Shown piece by piece: positions 51,182 through 61,249 of a stretch of 64,000 bases of DNA (position 1 is the stretch's first letter; every line of letters begins with the position of its first letter). The notes under the pieces were generated by a model, which saw only the letters and a program-made list of their open reading frames with translations, was not told the origin of the DNA and did not search any database. The stretch is from Demequina sp. (GTDB taxonomy: Bacteria > Actinomycetota > Actinomycetes > Actinomycetales > Demequinaceae): contig JANQAD010000001.1 of assembly GCA_024707205.1 (NCBI GenBank), positions 496,001 to 560,000 of the forward strand, written 5' to 3'. The position numbers were made by a program, and so were the translations under genes.

Positions 51182-52984
51182 CTACGCGTTGGCCGCCGCG
51201 CGGCGGCGCTCCTGCTCCGCCGGATCCGGCACCGGAACGGCCGCGATGAGCCGCTGCGTGTACGGGTCCTTGGGGTTCTGGATGATCTGCGCCGTGGTGC
51301 CCTGCTCCACGATGAGGCCGTCCTTCATAACCGCGATGCGGTCGGACAGCTGCTCCACGACGGCAAGGTCGTGGCTCACGAAGAGGCAGCCGAACCCGTG
51401 CTTGCGCTGCAGATCCGTGAAGATCTCCAGCACGCGCGCCTGCACCGAGACATCCAGTGCCGAGGTGGGCTCGTCGGCGATGAGCAGCGTCGGCTCCAGG
51501 GCGAGCGCGCGGGCGATGCCAACGCGCTGACGCTGACCGCCGGACAGCTCGTGCGGATACCGGTTGCGGAAGTTGCGCGGCAACTCCACCTGGTCCATCA
51601 GCTCAGACACGCGCGCCACGCGACGGTCCTTATCCCAACCGGCCAGCTGCATCGGCTCGGCGATGGACTGCCCGATGGGCCACCGCGGGTTGAGGGATGA
51701 GCCCGGGTCCTGGAACACGATGGAGAACTGCTTTCGCAACTCCGCGAGATCGTGACGCGAGATCCCCTTCATGTTCTTGCCCACGACGGTGAGGTCACCC
51801 TCGGCCACGGGGAGCAGGCCAACGGCGGCACGGCCGACTGTGGTCTTGCCGGAACCGGACTCGCCGACGAGCGAGACGATCTCGCCTTCCTTGATGACCA
51901 GGTCGATGCCCTTGACCGCGCGGAACGCTGGGTTGCGTCCCTGCTTGGGGTACTCGATGACGAGGCCCTTGGCCTCGAACACCGCCTTCGCCTTCTTAGG
52001 CACCCGGTTGGGGTCCTTGTCCTTGAGCGTGGAGCCGAGGTGCGGGACGGCGCTCAGGAGCGCCTTCGTGTACTCGTGTTGCGGCCGCTCGAAGATGTCC
52101 TTTGACGAGCCCTCCTCGACGATCCGCCCGTCCTTCATGACGATGATGCGGTCGGACATGTCTGCCACCACGCCCATGTCGTGCGTGATGAGCACAATGC
52201 CGGCGTTGATGCGCGACTTAAGGTCACGGATGAGGTTGAGGATCTCCGCCTGGACGGTGACGTCGAGGGCGGTGGTGGGCTCGTCCGCGAACAGCAGGGC
52301 CGGGTCGCACGCAAGCGCCTGGGCGATCATCGCACGTTGCCGCTGGCCGCCAGACAACTGGTGAGGATACGAGTCGAAGCGCCGCTCCGGCTCCGGGATC
52401 TCAACGAGCTTGAGTAGCTCGATGGCGCGATTCTTCGCGTCCTCCGGCCGCATCCCGGTGTGCTCGCGCAGCTCCTCGACGATCTGGAAACCCACCGTGA
52501 GCACGGGGTTCATCGCGGTCATCGGCTCCTGGAAGATGACCCCGACCTCGGGTCCGCGCACAGACGTCAGCTTGCGCTGCGGCAGTCCCACGAGTTCGCG
52601 GCCGCGCAGCTTCGCCGAGCCAGAGGCCCGTCCGTTGCGCGGCAGCAGGCCGATGATCGACATCGACGACTGCGTCTTGCCCGAGCCGGACTCGCCGACA
52701 ATCGCGACGACCTCACCGGCCTTGACCTGGTAACTGACATCGATAGCCGCCGGGACCCAGATTCCATCGACATAGAAGTCGACGTTGAGGTCCTCGACGT
52801 CGAGCACGATGTCGCCCACCTCAACGGCGTGCGAAGCGCCGATGACGGGAACCTCGCCAATCTCAGGGACCGCGTCAGGCGTCACTTCGCCGCCAATGAC
52901 CTCCGCGGGGCCCGACGCTGTCGTGACCTCTTCCGCCGAAGCGGCCGCGGCGTCGGGCTGCGTCTTTACTTTGCGGGGGCTCAC
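51182..52984 (-). CDS. dipeptide/oligopeptide ABC transporter, fused DppD-DppF ATP-binding protein
   Basis: 600 aa with two complete ABC domains. Domain 1: GESGSGKTQSSMSIIG, LSGGQRQRAMIAQAL, LLFADEPTTALD. Domain 2: GESGSGKTTVGRAAVG, LSGGQRQRVGIARAL, LLIADEPTSALD. Both carry oligopeptide-type C-terminal extensions. The N-terminal 60 residues are an acidic, low-complexity extension containing one 11-mer copy (52910). The ATG overlaps the dppC stop by 4 bp. It powers uptake by the two permeases upstream. Confidence 0.93.
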   Translation of the reverse strand: MSPRKVKTQPDAAAASAEEVTTASGPAEVIGGEVTPDAVPEIGEVPVIGASHAVEVGDIVLDVEDLNVDFYVDGIWVPAAIDVSYQVKAGEVVAIVGESGSGKTQSSMSIIGLLPRNGRASGSAKLRGRELVGLPQRKLTSVRGPEVGVIFQEPMTAMNPVLTVGFQIVEELREHTGMRPEDAKNRAIELLKLVEIPEPERRFDSYPHQLSGGQRQRAMIAQALACDPALLFADEPTTALDVTVQAEILNLIRDLKSRINAGIVLITHDMGVVADMSDRIIVMKDGRIVEEGSSKDIFERPQHEYTKALLSAVPHLGSTLKDKDPNRVPKKAKAVFEAKGLVIEYPKQGRNPAFRAVKGIDLVIKEGEIVSLVGESGSGKTTVGRAAVGLLPVAEGDLTVVGKNMKGISRHDLAELRKQFSIVFQDPGSSLNPRWPIGQSIAEPMQLAGWDKDRRVARVSELMDQVELPRNFRNRYPHELSGGQRQRVGIARALALEPTLLIADEPTSALDVSVQARVLEIFTDLQRKHGFGCLFVSHDLAVVEQLSDRIAVMKDGLIVEQGTTAQIIQNPKDPYTQRLIAAVPVPDPAEQERRRAAANA

Positions 52985-54000
52985 TCGGCCACCTCCGTCT
53001 CGGTCTTCACGATGGCCTGCTGCTTGAGTTCCTTCGTCTTGGGAATGCGCCGCTGGCGCGGATCGAAGGCGTCGCGCAAGCCGTCACCAATCAGGTTGAT
53101 GGTGAGGGCGTAGACGATGATGAAGAAGCCGGGCCACCAGAACAGCCAAGGCCGCGTGGAGAACGAGGTCTGGTACTCGTTGATGAGCTGGCCCAAGGAG
53201 ACGTTCGGGGGCTGGATGCCGAAGCCAAGGTAGGACAGGGCCGCCTCAAGGATCGTGGCGGTCGCCATGAGCAGGGTCGCATTGACGATGATGACGCCCA
53301 TGGCATTCGGCAGGATGTGCCGGAACATGATGGACCTGTCGCCCGCACCCGCGACCCGGGCGGCGTCGACGAATTCTCGCTCCCGCAGCGACAGATACTC
53401 AGCTCGCACGAGTCGAGTGAGGCCCGGCCACAGAAGCAGTCCCAGGACGATGCCGAACAGCGCCGGATTTGAGGACCCGAACTTCTGCCCGATGACGGCC
53501 GTCACGACGATGGTCGGGATCGCGATGACGACCTCGGTGCCGCGCTGGAGCACAAAGTCCGTGCGGCCGCGGTAGAAGCCCGAGTAGGCGCCGATGATCA
53601 CGCCGACGAACGTGGCGATGATGCCCATGAGGATCATGACGAGCAGCGAGACCTGCGCGCCGCGCATGGTGCGGGCGAAGACGTCACGACCGATCTGGTC
53701 CTGACCGAACGGATGCTCGCCGAAGCTCGGGATGATCCCGTTCCAGGTGAACGTGGGGTGACCGTTGTTGACGATCGTCGGGTCGATCGCGGTTGGGGAC
53801 CAGATCCACCAGCCGGGAATGGGCCCGACGCCGATCGACGTAAGCACGATGATGATGGTCACTGCCAGCACGATGGCGGAGATCATCGCCGCCTTGTGCC
53901 GGACAAAGCGTCCCCACACGATCTTGCCGAGGGACATGCCCTGCGTCTCGTTCGCCGCTAGGGCGAAGGCCACCTGGGGGCCCGGGTTGCTTTCGGTCAT
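52981..54000 (-). CDS. dipeptide/oligopeptide ABC transporter permease, DppC type
   Basis: 339 aa, normal length. The N-terminal OppC_N helix (FVRHKAAMISAIVLAVTIII) is followed by a periplasmic stretch and BPD_transp_1 with the EAA-like loop REREFVDAARVAGAGDRSIMFRHILPN. ATG at 54000 overlaps the dppB stop (ATGA). Confidence 0.92.
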   Translation of the reverse strand: MTESNPGPQVAFALAANETQGMSLGKIVWGRFVRHKAAMISAIVLAVTIIIVLTSIGVGPIPGWWIWSPTAIDPTIVNNGHPTFTWNGIIPSFGEHPFGQDQIGRDVFARTMRGAQVSLLVMILMGIIATFVGVIIGAYSGFYRGRTDFVLQRGTEVVIAIPTIVVTAVIGQKFGSSNPALFGIVLGLLLWPGLTRLVRAEYLSLREREFVDAARVAGAGDRSIMFRHILPNAMGVIIVNATLLMATATILEAALSYLGFGIQPPNVSLGQLINEYQTSFSTRPWLFWWPGFFIIVYALTINLIGDGLRDAFDPRQRRIPKTKELKQQAIVKTETEVAE

Positions 54001-55535
54001 GATTCCACCCGGATTCGCGGGTCAAGCAGGACGTACAGGACGTCTGCGATGATGTTGCCGATGAGCAGCAGGATGCCGGTCACCAGGAAGTAACCCATGA
54101 GCACGTTGACGTTCACCGTGCGGAGGGCGTCCACGAACAGGCGTCCCATGCCATTCCAGCCGAACACGGTCTCCGTGATGATCGCACCGCCGAAGAGCGC
54201 GGCGAGGTCGAGCGGAATGAGCGTCGCGATGGGGATGAGCGCGTTGCGGAAGCCGTGACGCATCACAACTGTCCGCTCCGGCATTCCCTTCGCACGCGCC
54301 GTGCGAATGTAGTCGAGATTCATGACCTCGAGCATCGAGCCGCGCATGTAACGCGTGTAGCCAGCCAACGAGATCAGGATCAGCGCGGAGATCGGCAGCA
54401 CCATGTGCGTGAACGTGTCAATGGTGCCGATCCAGTACCCGGAACCCTCAAGCTCCGGAGTCGAGGAACCGACCGTGGCGATGGGCCGGCCGTTGATCGC
54501 GCTCGTGTTCGAGTACTTCAACCACCAGCCCATGAGGTAGTCGAGCCACAGGAACGCATACATGAAGCCACCGACGATGGCGCCAACGCGAGCGCTGATC
54601 CACTTGTCGGGCCCGCGGAACAGCAGGCCGATGCCAAGGCCTGCACCAACGAAGACGAAGAACAGCCCAATGGCCGCCCAGAAGCCCGTGTACGCGAACA
54701 CGCCGGTGAGCTGGTTCATGCAGAACGGCACCCACGCCACAACGCCAAGGCCAACCACGGTGAACGCCGTGTACAGCGCACGCTTGTTGTTCAGCCCCGT
54801 GGTAAGGAACACAACCACGTAGGCGACGCCGAGCCCGAGGAACAGGATGACGACCGGGCCGAGGCCCGGGTCAAGGAACCACCCTGTAACCGACATGACG
54901 CCGAGGATCACGGCCGTCATCACGCCCGCTATGCCGCCGAACACTGCGCGCCGTTTCCACTCGCCGCCAAGCGCGGCACCAACGACGATGCCCATCACTA
55001 TGCCTATGAGCAGGAGTGTTACCGGTGGTATGTGTGGATCCGCTAAGAAGTCGTTGAAGCCGATGGCGCCCCATTGCTTGAGCAGCACGGCCACCCAGAA
55101 CGAGGGCAGCGAGTACATGAGGAACGTCATCAGCGTGATGCCGTAGTCAAAGCCCGAGTACTGGCGCAGCGCGGAGATGATTCCGATGAGCACACCGAAC
55201 ACGATGGCGGCAACAGACGCGAAGCCGACGAGCTTGATGGTCTGCCCCATTGCATCGCCAAGCATCGTGGTGACCGGCTGCCCGGTCTTGTAGTCGTTGC
55301 CGAGGTCGCCGTGGAGGGCGCCCCCGAGCCAGTAGAAGTACCGAAGGAAGGGGTTGACGTCGAGGTGCAGTTCAGCCGTTCGCTGAGCGATGAGCTGCTC
55401 GCGATTCGGCTGGGTCGATGCCCTCAGGTCCTCGAGCGGGTCGCCGGCGTTGGCGGCGAGGATAAAGAACAGATATGTGGCGGCGAAGAGCACGCCGACG
55501 GCCGTGATGAGACGGCGCGTGATGAACCGAAGCAT
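53997..55535 (-). CDS. dipeptide/oligopeptide ABC transporter permease, DppB type, with a large membrane insertion
   Basis: 512 aa, against about 310-340 for ordinary DppB. The family N-terminus (MLRFITRRLITAVGVLFAAT), GLGG-type start of the permease domain (GQTIKLVGFASVAAIVFGVL) and the C-terminal EAA loop (RTARAKGMPERTVVMRHGFRN) and GGAIITETVFGWNGMGRL are all present. Between them about 180 extra residues with roughly six hydrophobic helices are inserted (GIVMGIVVGAALGG to FMYAFLWLDYLMGWW). The start at 55535 matches the family. Confidence 0.88.
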   Translation of the reverse strand: MLRFITRRLITAVGVLFAATYLFFILAANAGDPLEDLRASTQPNREQLIAQRTAELHLDVNPFLRYFYWLGGALHGDLGNDYKTGQPVTTMLGDAMGQTIKLVGFASVAAIVFGVLIGIISALRQYSGFDYGITLMTFLMYSLPSFWVAVLLKQWGAIGFNDFLADPHIPPVTLLLIGIVMGIVVGAALGGEWKRRAVFGGIAGVMTAVILGVMSVTGWFLDPGLGPVVILFLGLGVAYVVVFLTTGLNNKRALYTAFTVVGLGVVAWVPFCMNQLTGVFAYTGFWAAIGLFFVFVGAGLGIGLLFRGPDKWISARVGAIVGGFMYAFLWLDYLMGWWLKYSNTSAINGRPIATVGSSTPELEGSGYWIGTIDTFTHMVLPISALILISLAGYTRYMRGSMLEVMNLDYIRTARAKGMPERTVVMRHGFRNALIPIATLIPLDLAALFGGAIITETVFGWNGMGRLFVDALRTVNVNVLMGYFLVTGILLLIGNIIADVLYVLLDPRIRVES

Positions 55536-55558
55536 GTGGTTTCCGATGTAAGGGACGT

Positions 55559-55593
55559 TGTGGGGCCGCCGCCGTTTCGGCGACGGCCCCACA
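55559..55593 (-). terminator. strong hairpin between the substrate-binding and DppB genes
   Basis: TGTGGGGCCG...CGCCG and CGGCG...CGGCCCCACA pair at 15 of 16 positions around TTT. Within the operon it would favour higher levels of the binding protein, as does the hairpin after the BMP gene at 13.9 kb. Confidence 0.6.
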
Positions 55594-55614
55594 CCATCAT
55601 GACCTACCGATCAA

Positions 55615-57426
55615 CTATTCCTTGACCGGAGCCTTCCACTCCCAGTAGTTCCAGAAGAACGTGGGCGACAGTGCGGAGGACGAGATTCCCGTCAGCTCCG
55701 TGTTGTACGCGGTGATCTGCGGGAACAGGAACACCGTGACGCCGTAGGCGTCGTCGTACAGGGTCTTGTCGATCGTCTTCAGGATTTCCTGCTGGCGGTC
55801 AGCATCGAAGGTGGAGGAGAGCTCCGCCCACAGCTTGTCCGAGTCAGGGTTCGAGTAACCGGTGAAGTTGTTTCCACCCTCACTGTCGAACGTCGCACGC
55901 GAGCTGGTGACACCCGTGGACGTCGACTGCCAACCGAACAGCGACGCGTCGTAGGTGCCGGAGCCCAGCAGGGCGCCCCAGTTGTCATCGCCACCGTCGA
56001 TCAGGTTGAAGCCAGCGGCCTTCACCTGCTCGGCGTACAGCGCGTACTCCTGGGCACGGCGGGTGTTCGACTTCCCGTACAGGAAGCGAACGTCGACGGG
56101 CTGCGTCACGCCGGCCTGGTCGAGCAGTGCCTTAGCAGCAGCCGCGTCACCCTTGCCGTACGCCTCGTGACCGTTTGCCTCGGACGAGGCGTCGTAGTTC
56201 TTCGCACCAGGCAGGAACAGCTGAGAGGTCAGCGGCTTGGAGTCGGGGCTGAGCGGGGTGATCAGCTTGTCGACGATCTCCTGCGTGTTGAGCGCGGTGA
56301 GGAACGCCTGGCGAACGAGCTTCGCCTTCGCCTCGTCGCCGCCATACGTGGCGGGGTCGAACGGACCGCCGTTGTTGAACACGAGGTCAACGTGCTCATA
56401 CGTCCACTCGGACTGCTGGAGGATGTCCACGCCGCTGATCTTCTTCGCGGCGTCGAGGACGTCGGTGGTGGCCTGCGGCTGGGTCACGGAGACCTCGCCG
56501 TTCTGCAGGGCGGTCACCGACGCCATGGCGTCCGGGATCCAGCGCACGGTGACGGTCTCGACCGAAGGCTGCGGGCCGGACTTGTAGTCGTCCGTGCGAG
56601 CCTTCAGCGTGATGTACTCGTCCTTCTTGAAGGACTCGACCGTGTAGGCGCCGTTGCCGAGCGTGATGTCCGCGTTGTCGCCCGTAGGCATCTCCACGGC
56701 GTCAAAGCCGATGCTCCAGAAGTCCGCGAGGGGCTTCAGCTTGGCAGCGTCCTTGTTGTTGATCGCGTCGATCACGGCCTGCTTGGCCTCGGTCGGGTCA
56801 GAGATCTTCAGGGCGTGCTTCGCCACCACGTGCGCGGGGACACCGACGCCCGTGAAGAGGAGCTCCCAGTCAACCTGGGGGGTGTCGTAGACCATCGTGA
56901 TGGAGCGGCCGTCGTCACCGATCTTGGGGGTCTGCGTGACCTGCTCGATGCCCGTGCCGATGGCAACGGAGTCGAACCACACGTTAGATCCAGGGATCAG
57001 GACACCGGTCTCCTCGTCGTACGCAGGCTCGCCCTCGTTCATGGCGCCCGAGAGGGCCACCCAGTTGAGGAGCAGGTCGGCCGCGTCCACCTGGACGCCG
57101 TCGGACCATGTCACGCCCTTGTTGACGGTGTACTTGACCGTCAGCGGGTCGTCCGAAACCTTCTCGTACGTGCCGAAGTCAGTGTTCTTCACGAGGTTGA
57201 ACTCGTTGTCGTAGTAGTTGAAGCCCTGCTGCGTGAGGTTGAGAACCACTGCGTTGGCCGTCGCGTTACCGGTCGTCGTGTTCTGGTTGAACGAATACAA
57301 CGGCTGGTTCCATGCGACGGACACGGTGGTGTTCTCGACCACTCCCGTCTGTGCAGAGCAAGCTGCCAGGGACAGGGCCGCGACTGCCGCGACGACTGCT
57401 CCCTTGCTCAAAGCGCCGAGCTTCAT
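55615..57426 (-). CDS. ABC transporter substrate-binding lipoprotein, family 5 (peptide type)
   Basis: 603 aa. Lipoprotein signal with lipobox LAAC (VAALSLAACSAQ), then an SBP_bac_5 domain: WSDGVQVDAADLLLNWVAL, NGAYTVESFKKDEYITLKA, VRQAFLTALNTQEIVDKL and a C-terminal WEWKAPVK. It captures di- or oligopeptides for DppBC-DF. The ATG at 57426 follows GGAAGGAGTCG. It is first in the operon; a CRP-type box lies about 165 bp upstream. Confidence 0.92.
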   Translation of the reverse strand: MKLGALSKGAVVAAVAALSLAACSAQTGVVENTTVSVAWNQPLYSFNQNTTTGNATANAVVLNLTQQGFNYYDNEFNLVKNTDFGTYEKVSDDPLTVKYTVNKGVTWSDGVQVDAADLLLNWVALSGAMNEGEPAYDEETGVLIPGSNVWFDSVAIGTGIEQVTQTPKIGDDGRSITMVYDTPQVDWELLFTGVGVPAHVVAKHALKISDPTEAKQAVIDAINNKDAAKLKPLADFWSIGFDAVEMPTGDNADITLGNGAYTVESFKKDEYITLKARTDDYKSGPQPSVETVTVRWIPDAMASVTALQNGEVSVTQPQATTDVLDAAKKISGVDILQQSEWTYEHVDLVFNNGGPFDPATYGGDEAKAKLVRQAFLTALNTQEIVDKLITPLSPDSKPLTSQLFLPGAKNYDASSEANGHEAYGKGDAAAAKALLDQAGVTQPVDVRFLYGKSNTRRAQEYALYAEQVKAAGFNLIDGGDDNWGALLGSGTYDASLFGWQSTSTGVTSSRATFDSEGGNNFTGYSNPDSDKLWAELSSTFDADRQQEILKTIDKTLYDDAYGVTVFLFPQITAYNTELTGISSSALSPTFFWNYWEWKAPVKE

Positions 57427-57589
57427 ACTCGACTCCTTCCTGTTGGTCACGCGTCCTCTGTGCCTTGTTGACACCCTGCCAAGACGCGCGTGAACCCCGG
57501 GGAGTTTCCCCGTAGTACCTGAATGGTATGAAACCTTAGGTAACAATCAGATTACTTGCGGTCACGAGTTCGCGTCGGGTGAGAGGAAA

Positions 57590-57605
57590 TGTGACCCAGG
57601 TCACA
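57590..57605. promoter_or_regulatory. CRP-type binding site between dppA and rmuC
   Basis: TGTGACCCAGGTCACA is a perfect match to the TGTGA-N6-TCACA consensus of CRP-family regulators, including mycobacterial CRP. It is 66 bp before rmuC and 164 bp before dppA. A -10-like TACCAT for dppA lies about 70 bp away (near 57530), consistent with activation from an upstream site. The rest of 57427-57670 shows no gene. Confidence 0.55.
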
Positions 57606-57670
57606 ACAAACCCGCGTCCACACGGTCCTTCACGCACGATCGTGTCGGACCCCCATGAAAGAGTCGTCGC

Positions 57671-58990
57671 ATGATCGAAGCAATCATCGCCATTGTGGCC
57701 CTCGCGGCCGGCCTTGTCATCGGGTTCCTGGTGGCTCGCAATGGCAGTTCTGCGGCACTTTCGAAGGCAGAGACCGACGCCGCGGTCGCCCAGGCGAGGG
57801 CCGACGCCGCCGAGGCTCGGGTGGCGGAGGTAACCACAGCGTCGGGCAGGCGGGAGGAAGAACTGCGGGCCGAGCACGAGCGATACGTCGCCCAGGTGCG
57901 CGCGGACCAGGAGGCCCTCAAGACCGAGTTCAAGGCGCTGAGCGCGGAGGCGCTCGAGGCGCAGTCACGGGAATTCCTTGCTCGAGCCGACGAGAGGTTC
58001 ACGCGCGCCAACGAGGCCAACAAGGTGGAGCTCGAGAAGCGCGAGCAGTCCGTGAAACAACTCGTCGAGCCCATGAAGGTCGCGCTCGACGAGGTCAAGC
58101 GGCAGACCACGGAGGCCGACAAGGGCCGGCTGGCAGGGCAGGCCGCACTTGCGGAACAGGTGCGCCAGATGGTCGACGCGTCCTCCAAACTGGACAAGCG
58201 AACCTCGGACTTCATCAACACTCTTCGCCGCTCAGACGTGCGCGGCAACTGGGGCGAGGTCCAGCTCAAGCGCGTAGTCGAACTTTCGGGGATGCTCAAC
58301 CACGTCGACTTCACCGAGCAGGACAACGTAAAGGACAGCGAGGGCAAGAATCTCCGGCCGGACATGACGATCCACCTGGCGGGTGGTCGGTCTATCGTCG
58401 TCGACTCCAAGGTTGCGCTCGCAGGCCTCCAAGAGGCGTTTGAAACCGACGACGAGCGAGTTCGCGTCGAACGCCTTGCGGCGCATGCGCGCCAGTTCCG
58501 CAAGCACATCGACGATCTGGCGAGCAAGAAGTACTGGGAGCAGTTCGATTCTGCGCCGGAGTTCGTCGTCATGTTTGTGCCCGCAGAAGGGTTCTTCCAG
58601 TCTGCGATCGAGCAGGACGACACCCTGCAGGAGTACGCCTTCACCAAACGCGTCGTCATCGCGACCCCGACCACGCTCGTCGCGTTGCTGCGCGCGGTCG
58701 CGCACGCATGGAAGGAAGACGCTCTCGCGAAGAACGCTCAACAGGTGCTCGCGACCGGGAAGGACCTTTTCGACCGCCTCACTGTCATGGGCAATCACCT
58801 GTCGCGTGTGGGGCGCGCCATCGACAGCGCATCAAAGGCCTACAACCAGACGGTCGCATCCATGGAATCTCGCGTCATGGTGACGGCCCGCAAGTTCGGC
58901 GAGATGCAGCACATCGAAGCCGAGCTGCCGCAGCTTGACGTTGTCGAGACCGAGGTCCGCCTGATTGGCGGCCCGGACGAGGACGCCTAG
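57671..58990 (+). CDS. rmuC: DNA recombination protein RmuC homologue
   Basis: 439 aa. One N-terminal transmembrane helix ([19 protein letters not shown]), a coiled coil of about 130 residues ([21 protein letters not shown] on), then the RmuC nuclease-like domain with [33 protein letters not shown] and [14 protein letters not shown]. RmuC limits inversions at short repeats in E. coli. It overlaps the ispH gene end by 4 bp. The coiled coil contains one 11-mer copy (57837). Confidence 0.9.
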   Translation: MIEAIIAIVALAAGLVIGFLVARNGSSAALSKAETDAAVAQARADAAEARVAEVTTASGRREEELRAEHERYVAQVRADQEALKTEFKALSAEALEAQSREFLARADERFTRANEANKVELEKREQSVKQLVEPMKVALDEVKRQTTEADKGRLAGQAALAEQVRQMVDASSKLDKRTSDFINTLRRSDVRGNWGEVQLKRVVELSGMLNHVDFTEQDNVKDSEGKNLRPDMTIHLAGGRSIVVDSKVALAGLQEAFETDDERVRVERLAAHARQFRKHIDDLASKKYWEQFDSAPEFVVMFVPAEGFFQSAIEQDDTLQEYAFTKRVVIATPTTLVALLRAVAHAWKEDALAKNAQQVLATGKDLFDRLTVMGNHLSRVGRAIDSASKAYNQTVASMESRVMVTARKFGEMQHIEAELPQLDVVETEVRLIGGPDEDA

Positions 58991-59949
58991 GAAGCCGCGC
59001 GGGCCTTCATGTCGGCGCGGATCTCGCGCGGCAGGGAGAACATGAGGTCCTCCGTGGCCGTGCGGACCTCCTCAACGTCCACGTAGCCGCGGTCCGCGAG
59101 CGCGTCCAGCAGGTCGCGCACGAGGATCTCCGGCACCGAGGCCCCGGACGTCACGCCGACCGTGGCGACGCCGTCGAACCATGAATCCTGCAGCTCGGTG
59201 GCGCGGTCGATGCGGTGGGACGTACGTGCGCCCGACTGCAAAGCCACCTCGACGAGCCTCACGGAGTTCGAGGAGTTCGCGGAACCCACCACGATCACCA
59301 GATCACATTCCGGCGCGAGCTTCTTGACCGCCACCTGACGGTTCTGGGTGGCGTAGCAGATGTCGTCGCTCGGCGGGTCCTGGAGCGCGGGGAAGCGCTC
59401 GCGCAGGCGGCGTACCGTCTCCATCGTCTCGTCAACGGACAGCGTGGTCTGCGACAGCCACACCACGTTCTGCGGGTCGGGCACCTCAATGCCGTCGACG
59501 TCGTCCGGCGAGTTCACGATGATCGTGTGCTCCGGGGCCTCCCCCGCAGTGCCCTCGACCTCCTCGTGCCCCGTGTGCCCAATGAGCAGGATGGTCTGGT
59601 CCTCGCGGGCGAACCGCACCGCCTCCTTGTGCACCTTGGTGACGAGCGGGCAGGTGGCGTCGATGGTGAGCAGGTTGCGGGCGTCGGCCGCCTCGCGGAC
59701 CGCGGGCGAGACGCCGTGGGCGCTGAAGACCACGCGCGCGCCCTCGGGCACCTCGTCCGTCTCCGAGACGAAGATCGCTCCCCGCTCGCTCAAGGTCTCC
59801 ACCACGTATTTGTTGTGGACGATCTCCTTGCGCACGTAGATCGGCGCCCCGTGCAGCTCGAGCGCCTTCTCCACGGCGATGACCGCGCGATCCACTCCAG
59901 CGCAGTATCCACGGGGGGCGGCGAGCAGCACACGCTTGTCGGTCGCCAT
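58987..59949 (-). CDS. ispH: 4-hydroxy-3-methylbut-2-enyl diphosphate reductase
   Basis: 320 aa. 4Fe-4S ligand cysteines lie in [25 protein letters not shown] and [23 protein letters not shown] and VTSGASVPE complete the site. It is the last enzyme of the MEP pathway, giving IPP and DMAPP. The ATG at 59949 is preceded by TAGACT and 7 bases, with a GGGGGG stretch that might also serve as SD. Divergent from xseA across 31 bp. Confidence 0.94.
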   Translation of the reverse strand: MATDKRVLLAAPRGYCAGVDRAVIAVEKALELHGAPIYVRKEIVHNKYVVETLSERGAIFVSETDEVPEGARVVFSAHGVSPAVREAADARNLLTIDATCPLVTKVHKEAVRFAREDQTILLIGHTGHEEVEGTAGEAPEHTIIVNSPDDVDGIEVPDPQNVVWLSQTTLSVDETMETVRRLRERFPALQDPPSDDICYATQNRQVAVKKLAPECDLVIVVGSANSSNSVRLVEVALQSGARTSHRIDRATELQDSWFDGVATVGVTSGASVPEILVRDLLDALADRGYVDVEEVRTATEDLMFSLPREIRADMKARAAS

Positions 59950-59980
59950 GCCCCCCAGTCTACGTGGCACCCTGGTGACC

Positions 59981-61249
59981 ATGACCCTGCCCGACGCTGG
60001 TGCCAGCCTCCCCGAAGCGTCGGCCAGTCTTCCCGCCACGGCCGCGGAAACGACGCGCGAGAGGCCGTGGCCCGTGCGTCACCTGAGCCCCAAGATCGGT
60101 GACTACATCTCGAAGATGGCACCGGTGTGGGTCGAGGGCCAACTGCTCAACGTGAAGCGCTGGAAGCACCTCGTGTTCGTGACACTCAGGGACACCGACC
60201 AGAACATGTCGCTGCGGGCCACCGTGCCGGCCGCGCAGTTCGACGCGCTTGGGCCGGACGTCACGGACGGCTCACGCGTGGTGCTTCACGCGCGTCCCAC
60301 CTGGTATCAGCGCGATGGCTCGCTCACGCTGGACACCAAAGAGATCGCGACCGTTGGCATCGGGGACCTGCTTGCCCGCCTCGAGGCGCTCAAAGAGGCG
60401 CTCGCGCAAGAGGGGCTGTTCGCGCCGGAACGGAAGGTGCCGCTGCCGTTCGTGCCGCGGCTCGTTGGGCTGATCTGCGCCAACCAAGGGGACGCCGAGC
60501 ACGACGTGGTGGAGAACGCGCAGCGGCGCTGGCCGGCGGTGCGCTTCGAGATCCGCCGCGTCACGGTGCAGGGCGCGCGCTGCGTGCCGGAGACCACGGC
60601 CGCCATTCGCGAGCTCGACGCGAATCCGGAGGTGGACGTCATCGTCGTGGCGCGCGGCGGCGGGTCATTCGAGGATCTGCTCCCATTCAGCGATGAGACC
60701 CTCGTGCGCGTAGCGGCGGCGTGTGAGACGCCGCTCGTGAGCGCGATCGGCCACGAGAAGGACAGCCCTCTGCTGGACCTCGTCGCGGACTACCGCGCGT
60801 CCACGCCAACCGACGCAGGCAAGCGCATCGTGCCCGACGCCGCGCAGGAGCTCGCGGGCGTCGAGTGGGCGCGCGAGTCCATGGCGCGGGCGCTGCTCAA
60901 TCGCGTGGCGCGCTCCGCCCACGAGGTCGCGACCCTCGCCTCTCGCCCGGTGCTTGCGCGCCCCGCCGCGCTGCTGGCCCCGTTTGCGGATGCCGCCACC
61001 GCACTCCATGAGCGATCGGGGCGGGCGCTGGTCGGCGTCATGCAGGTCGTCGACGCAACGGTGCGCGAGACCGTCGCCACGCTGCGCGCGCTGAGCCCGC
61101 AGGCGACACTCGACCGCGGCTTCGCCGTGGTTCAGGACGCCAAAGGCGCGGTGGTCAGGGATCCGGACGCCATTGCCGAAGGCGCGCCATTGCGCCTACG
61201 GCTGGCGCGCGGCGAACTCGCCGCACGCGCAGTGAAACCCGGCCGCTGA
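59981..61249 (+). CDS. xseA: exodeoxyribonuclease VII large subunit
   Basis: 422 aa. N-terminal OB fold ([21 protein letters not shown]), then the catalytic core: [48 protein letters not shown] and [12 protein letters not shown]. It degrades single-stranded DNA with XseB. The first 25 residues are a loose Ala/Pro/Ser tail holding one 11-mer copy (59989). ATG at 59981. Confidence 0.93.
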   Translation: MTLPDAGASLPEASASLPATAAETTRERPWPVRHLSPKIGDYISKMAPVWVEGQLLNVKRWKHLVFVTLRDTDQNMSLRATVPAAQFDALGPDVTDGSRVVLHARPTWYQRDGSLTLDTKEIATVGIGDLLARLEALKEALAQEGLFAPERKVPLPFVPRLVGLICANQGDAEHDVVENAQRRWPAVRFEIRRVTVQGARCVPETTAAIRELDANPEVDVIVVARGGGSFEDLLPFSDETLVRVAAACETPLVSAIGHEKDSPLLDLVADYRASTPTDAGKRIVPDAAQELAGVEWARESMARALLNRVARSAHEVATLASRPVLARPAALLAPFADAATALHERSGRALVGVMQVVDATVRETVATLRALSPQATLDRGFAVVQDAKGAVVRDPDAIAEGAPLRLRLARGELAARAVKPGR

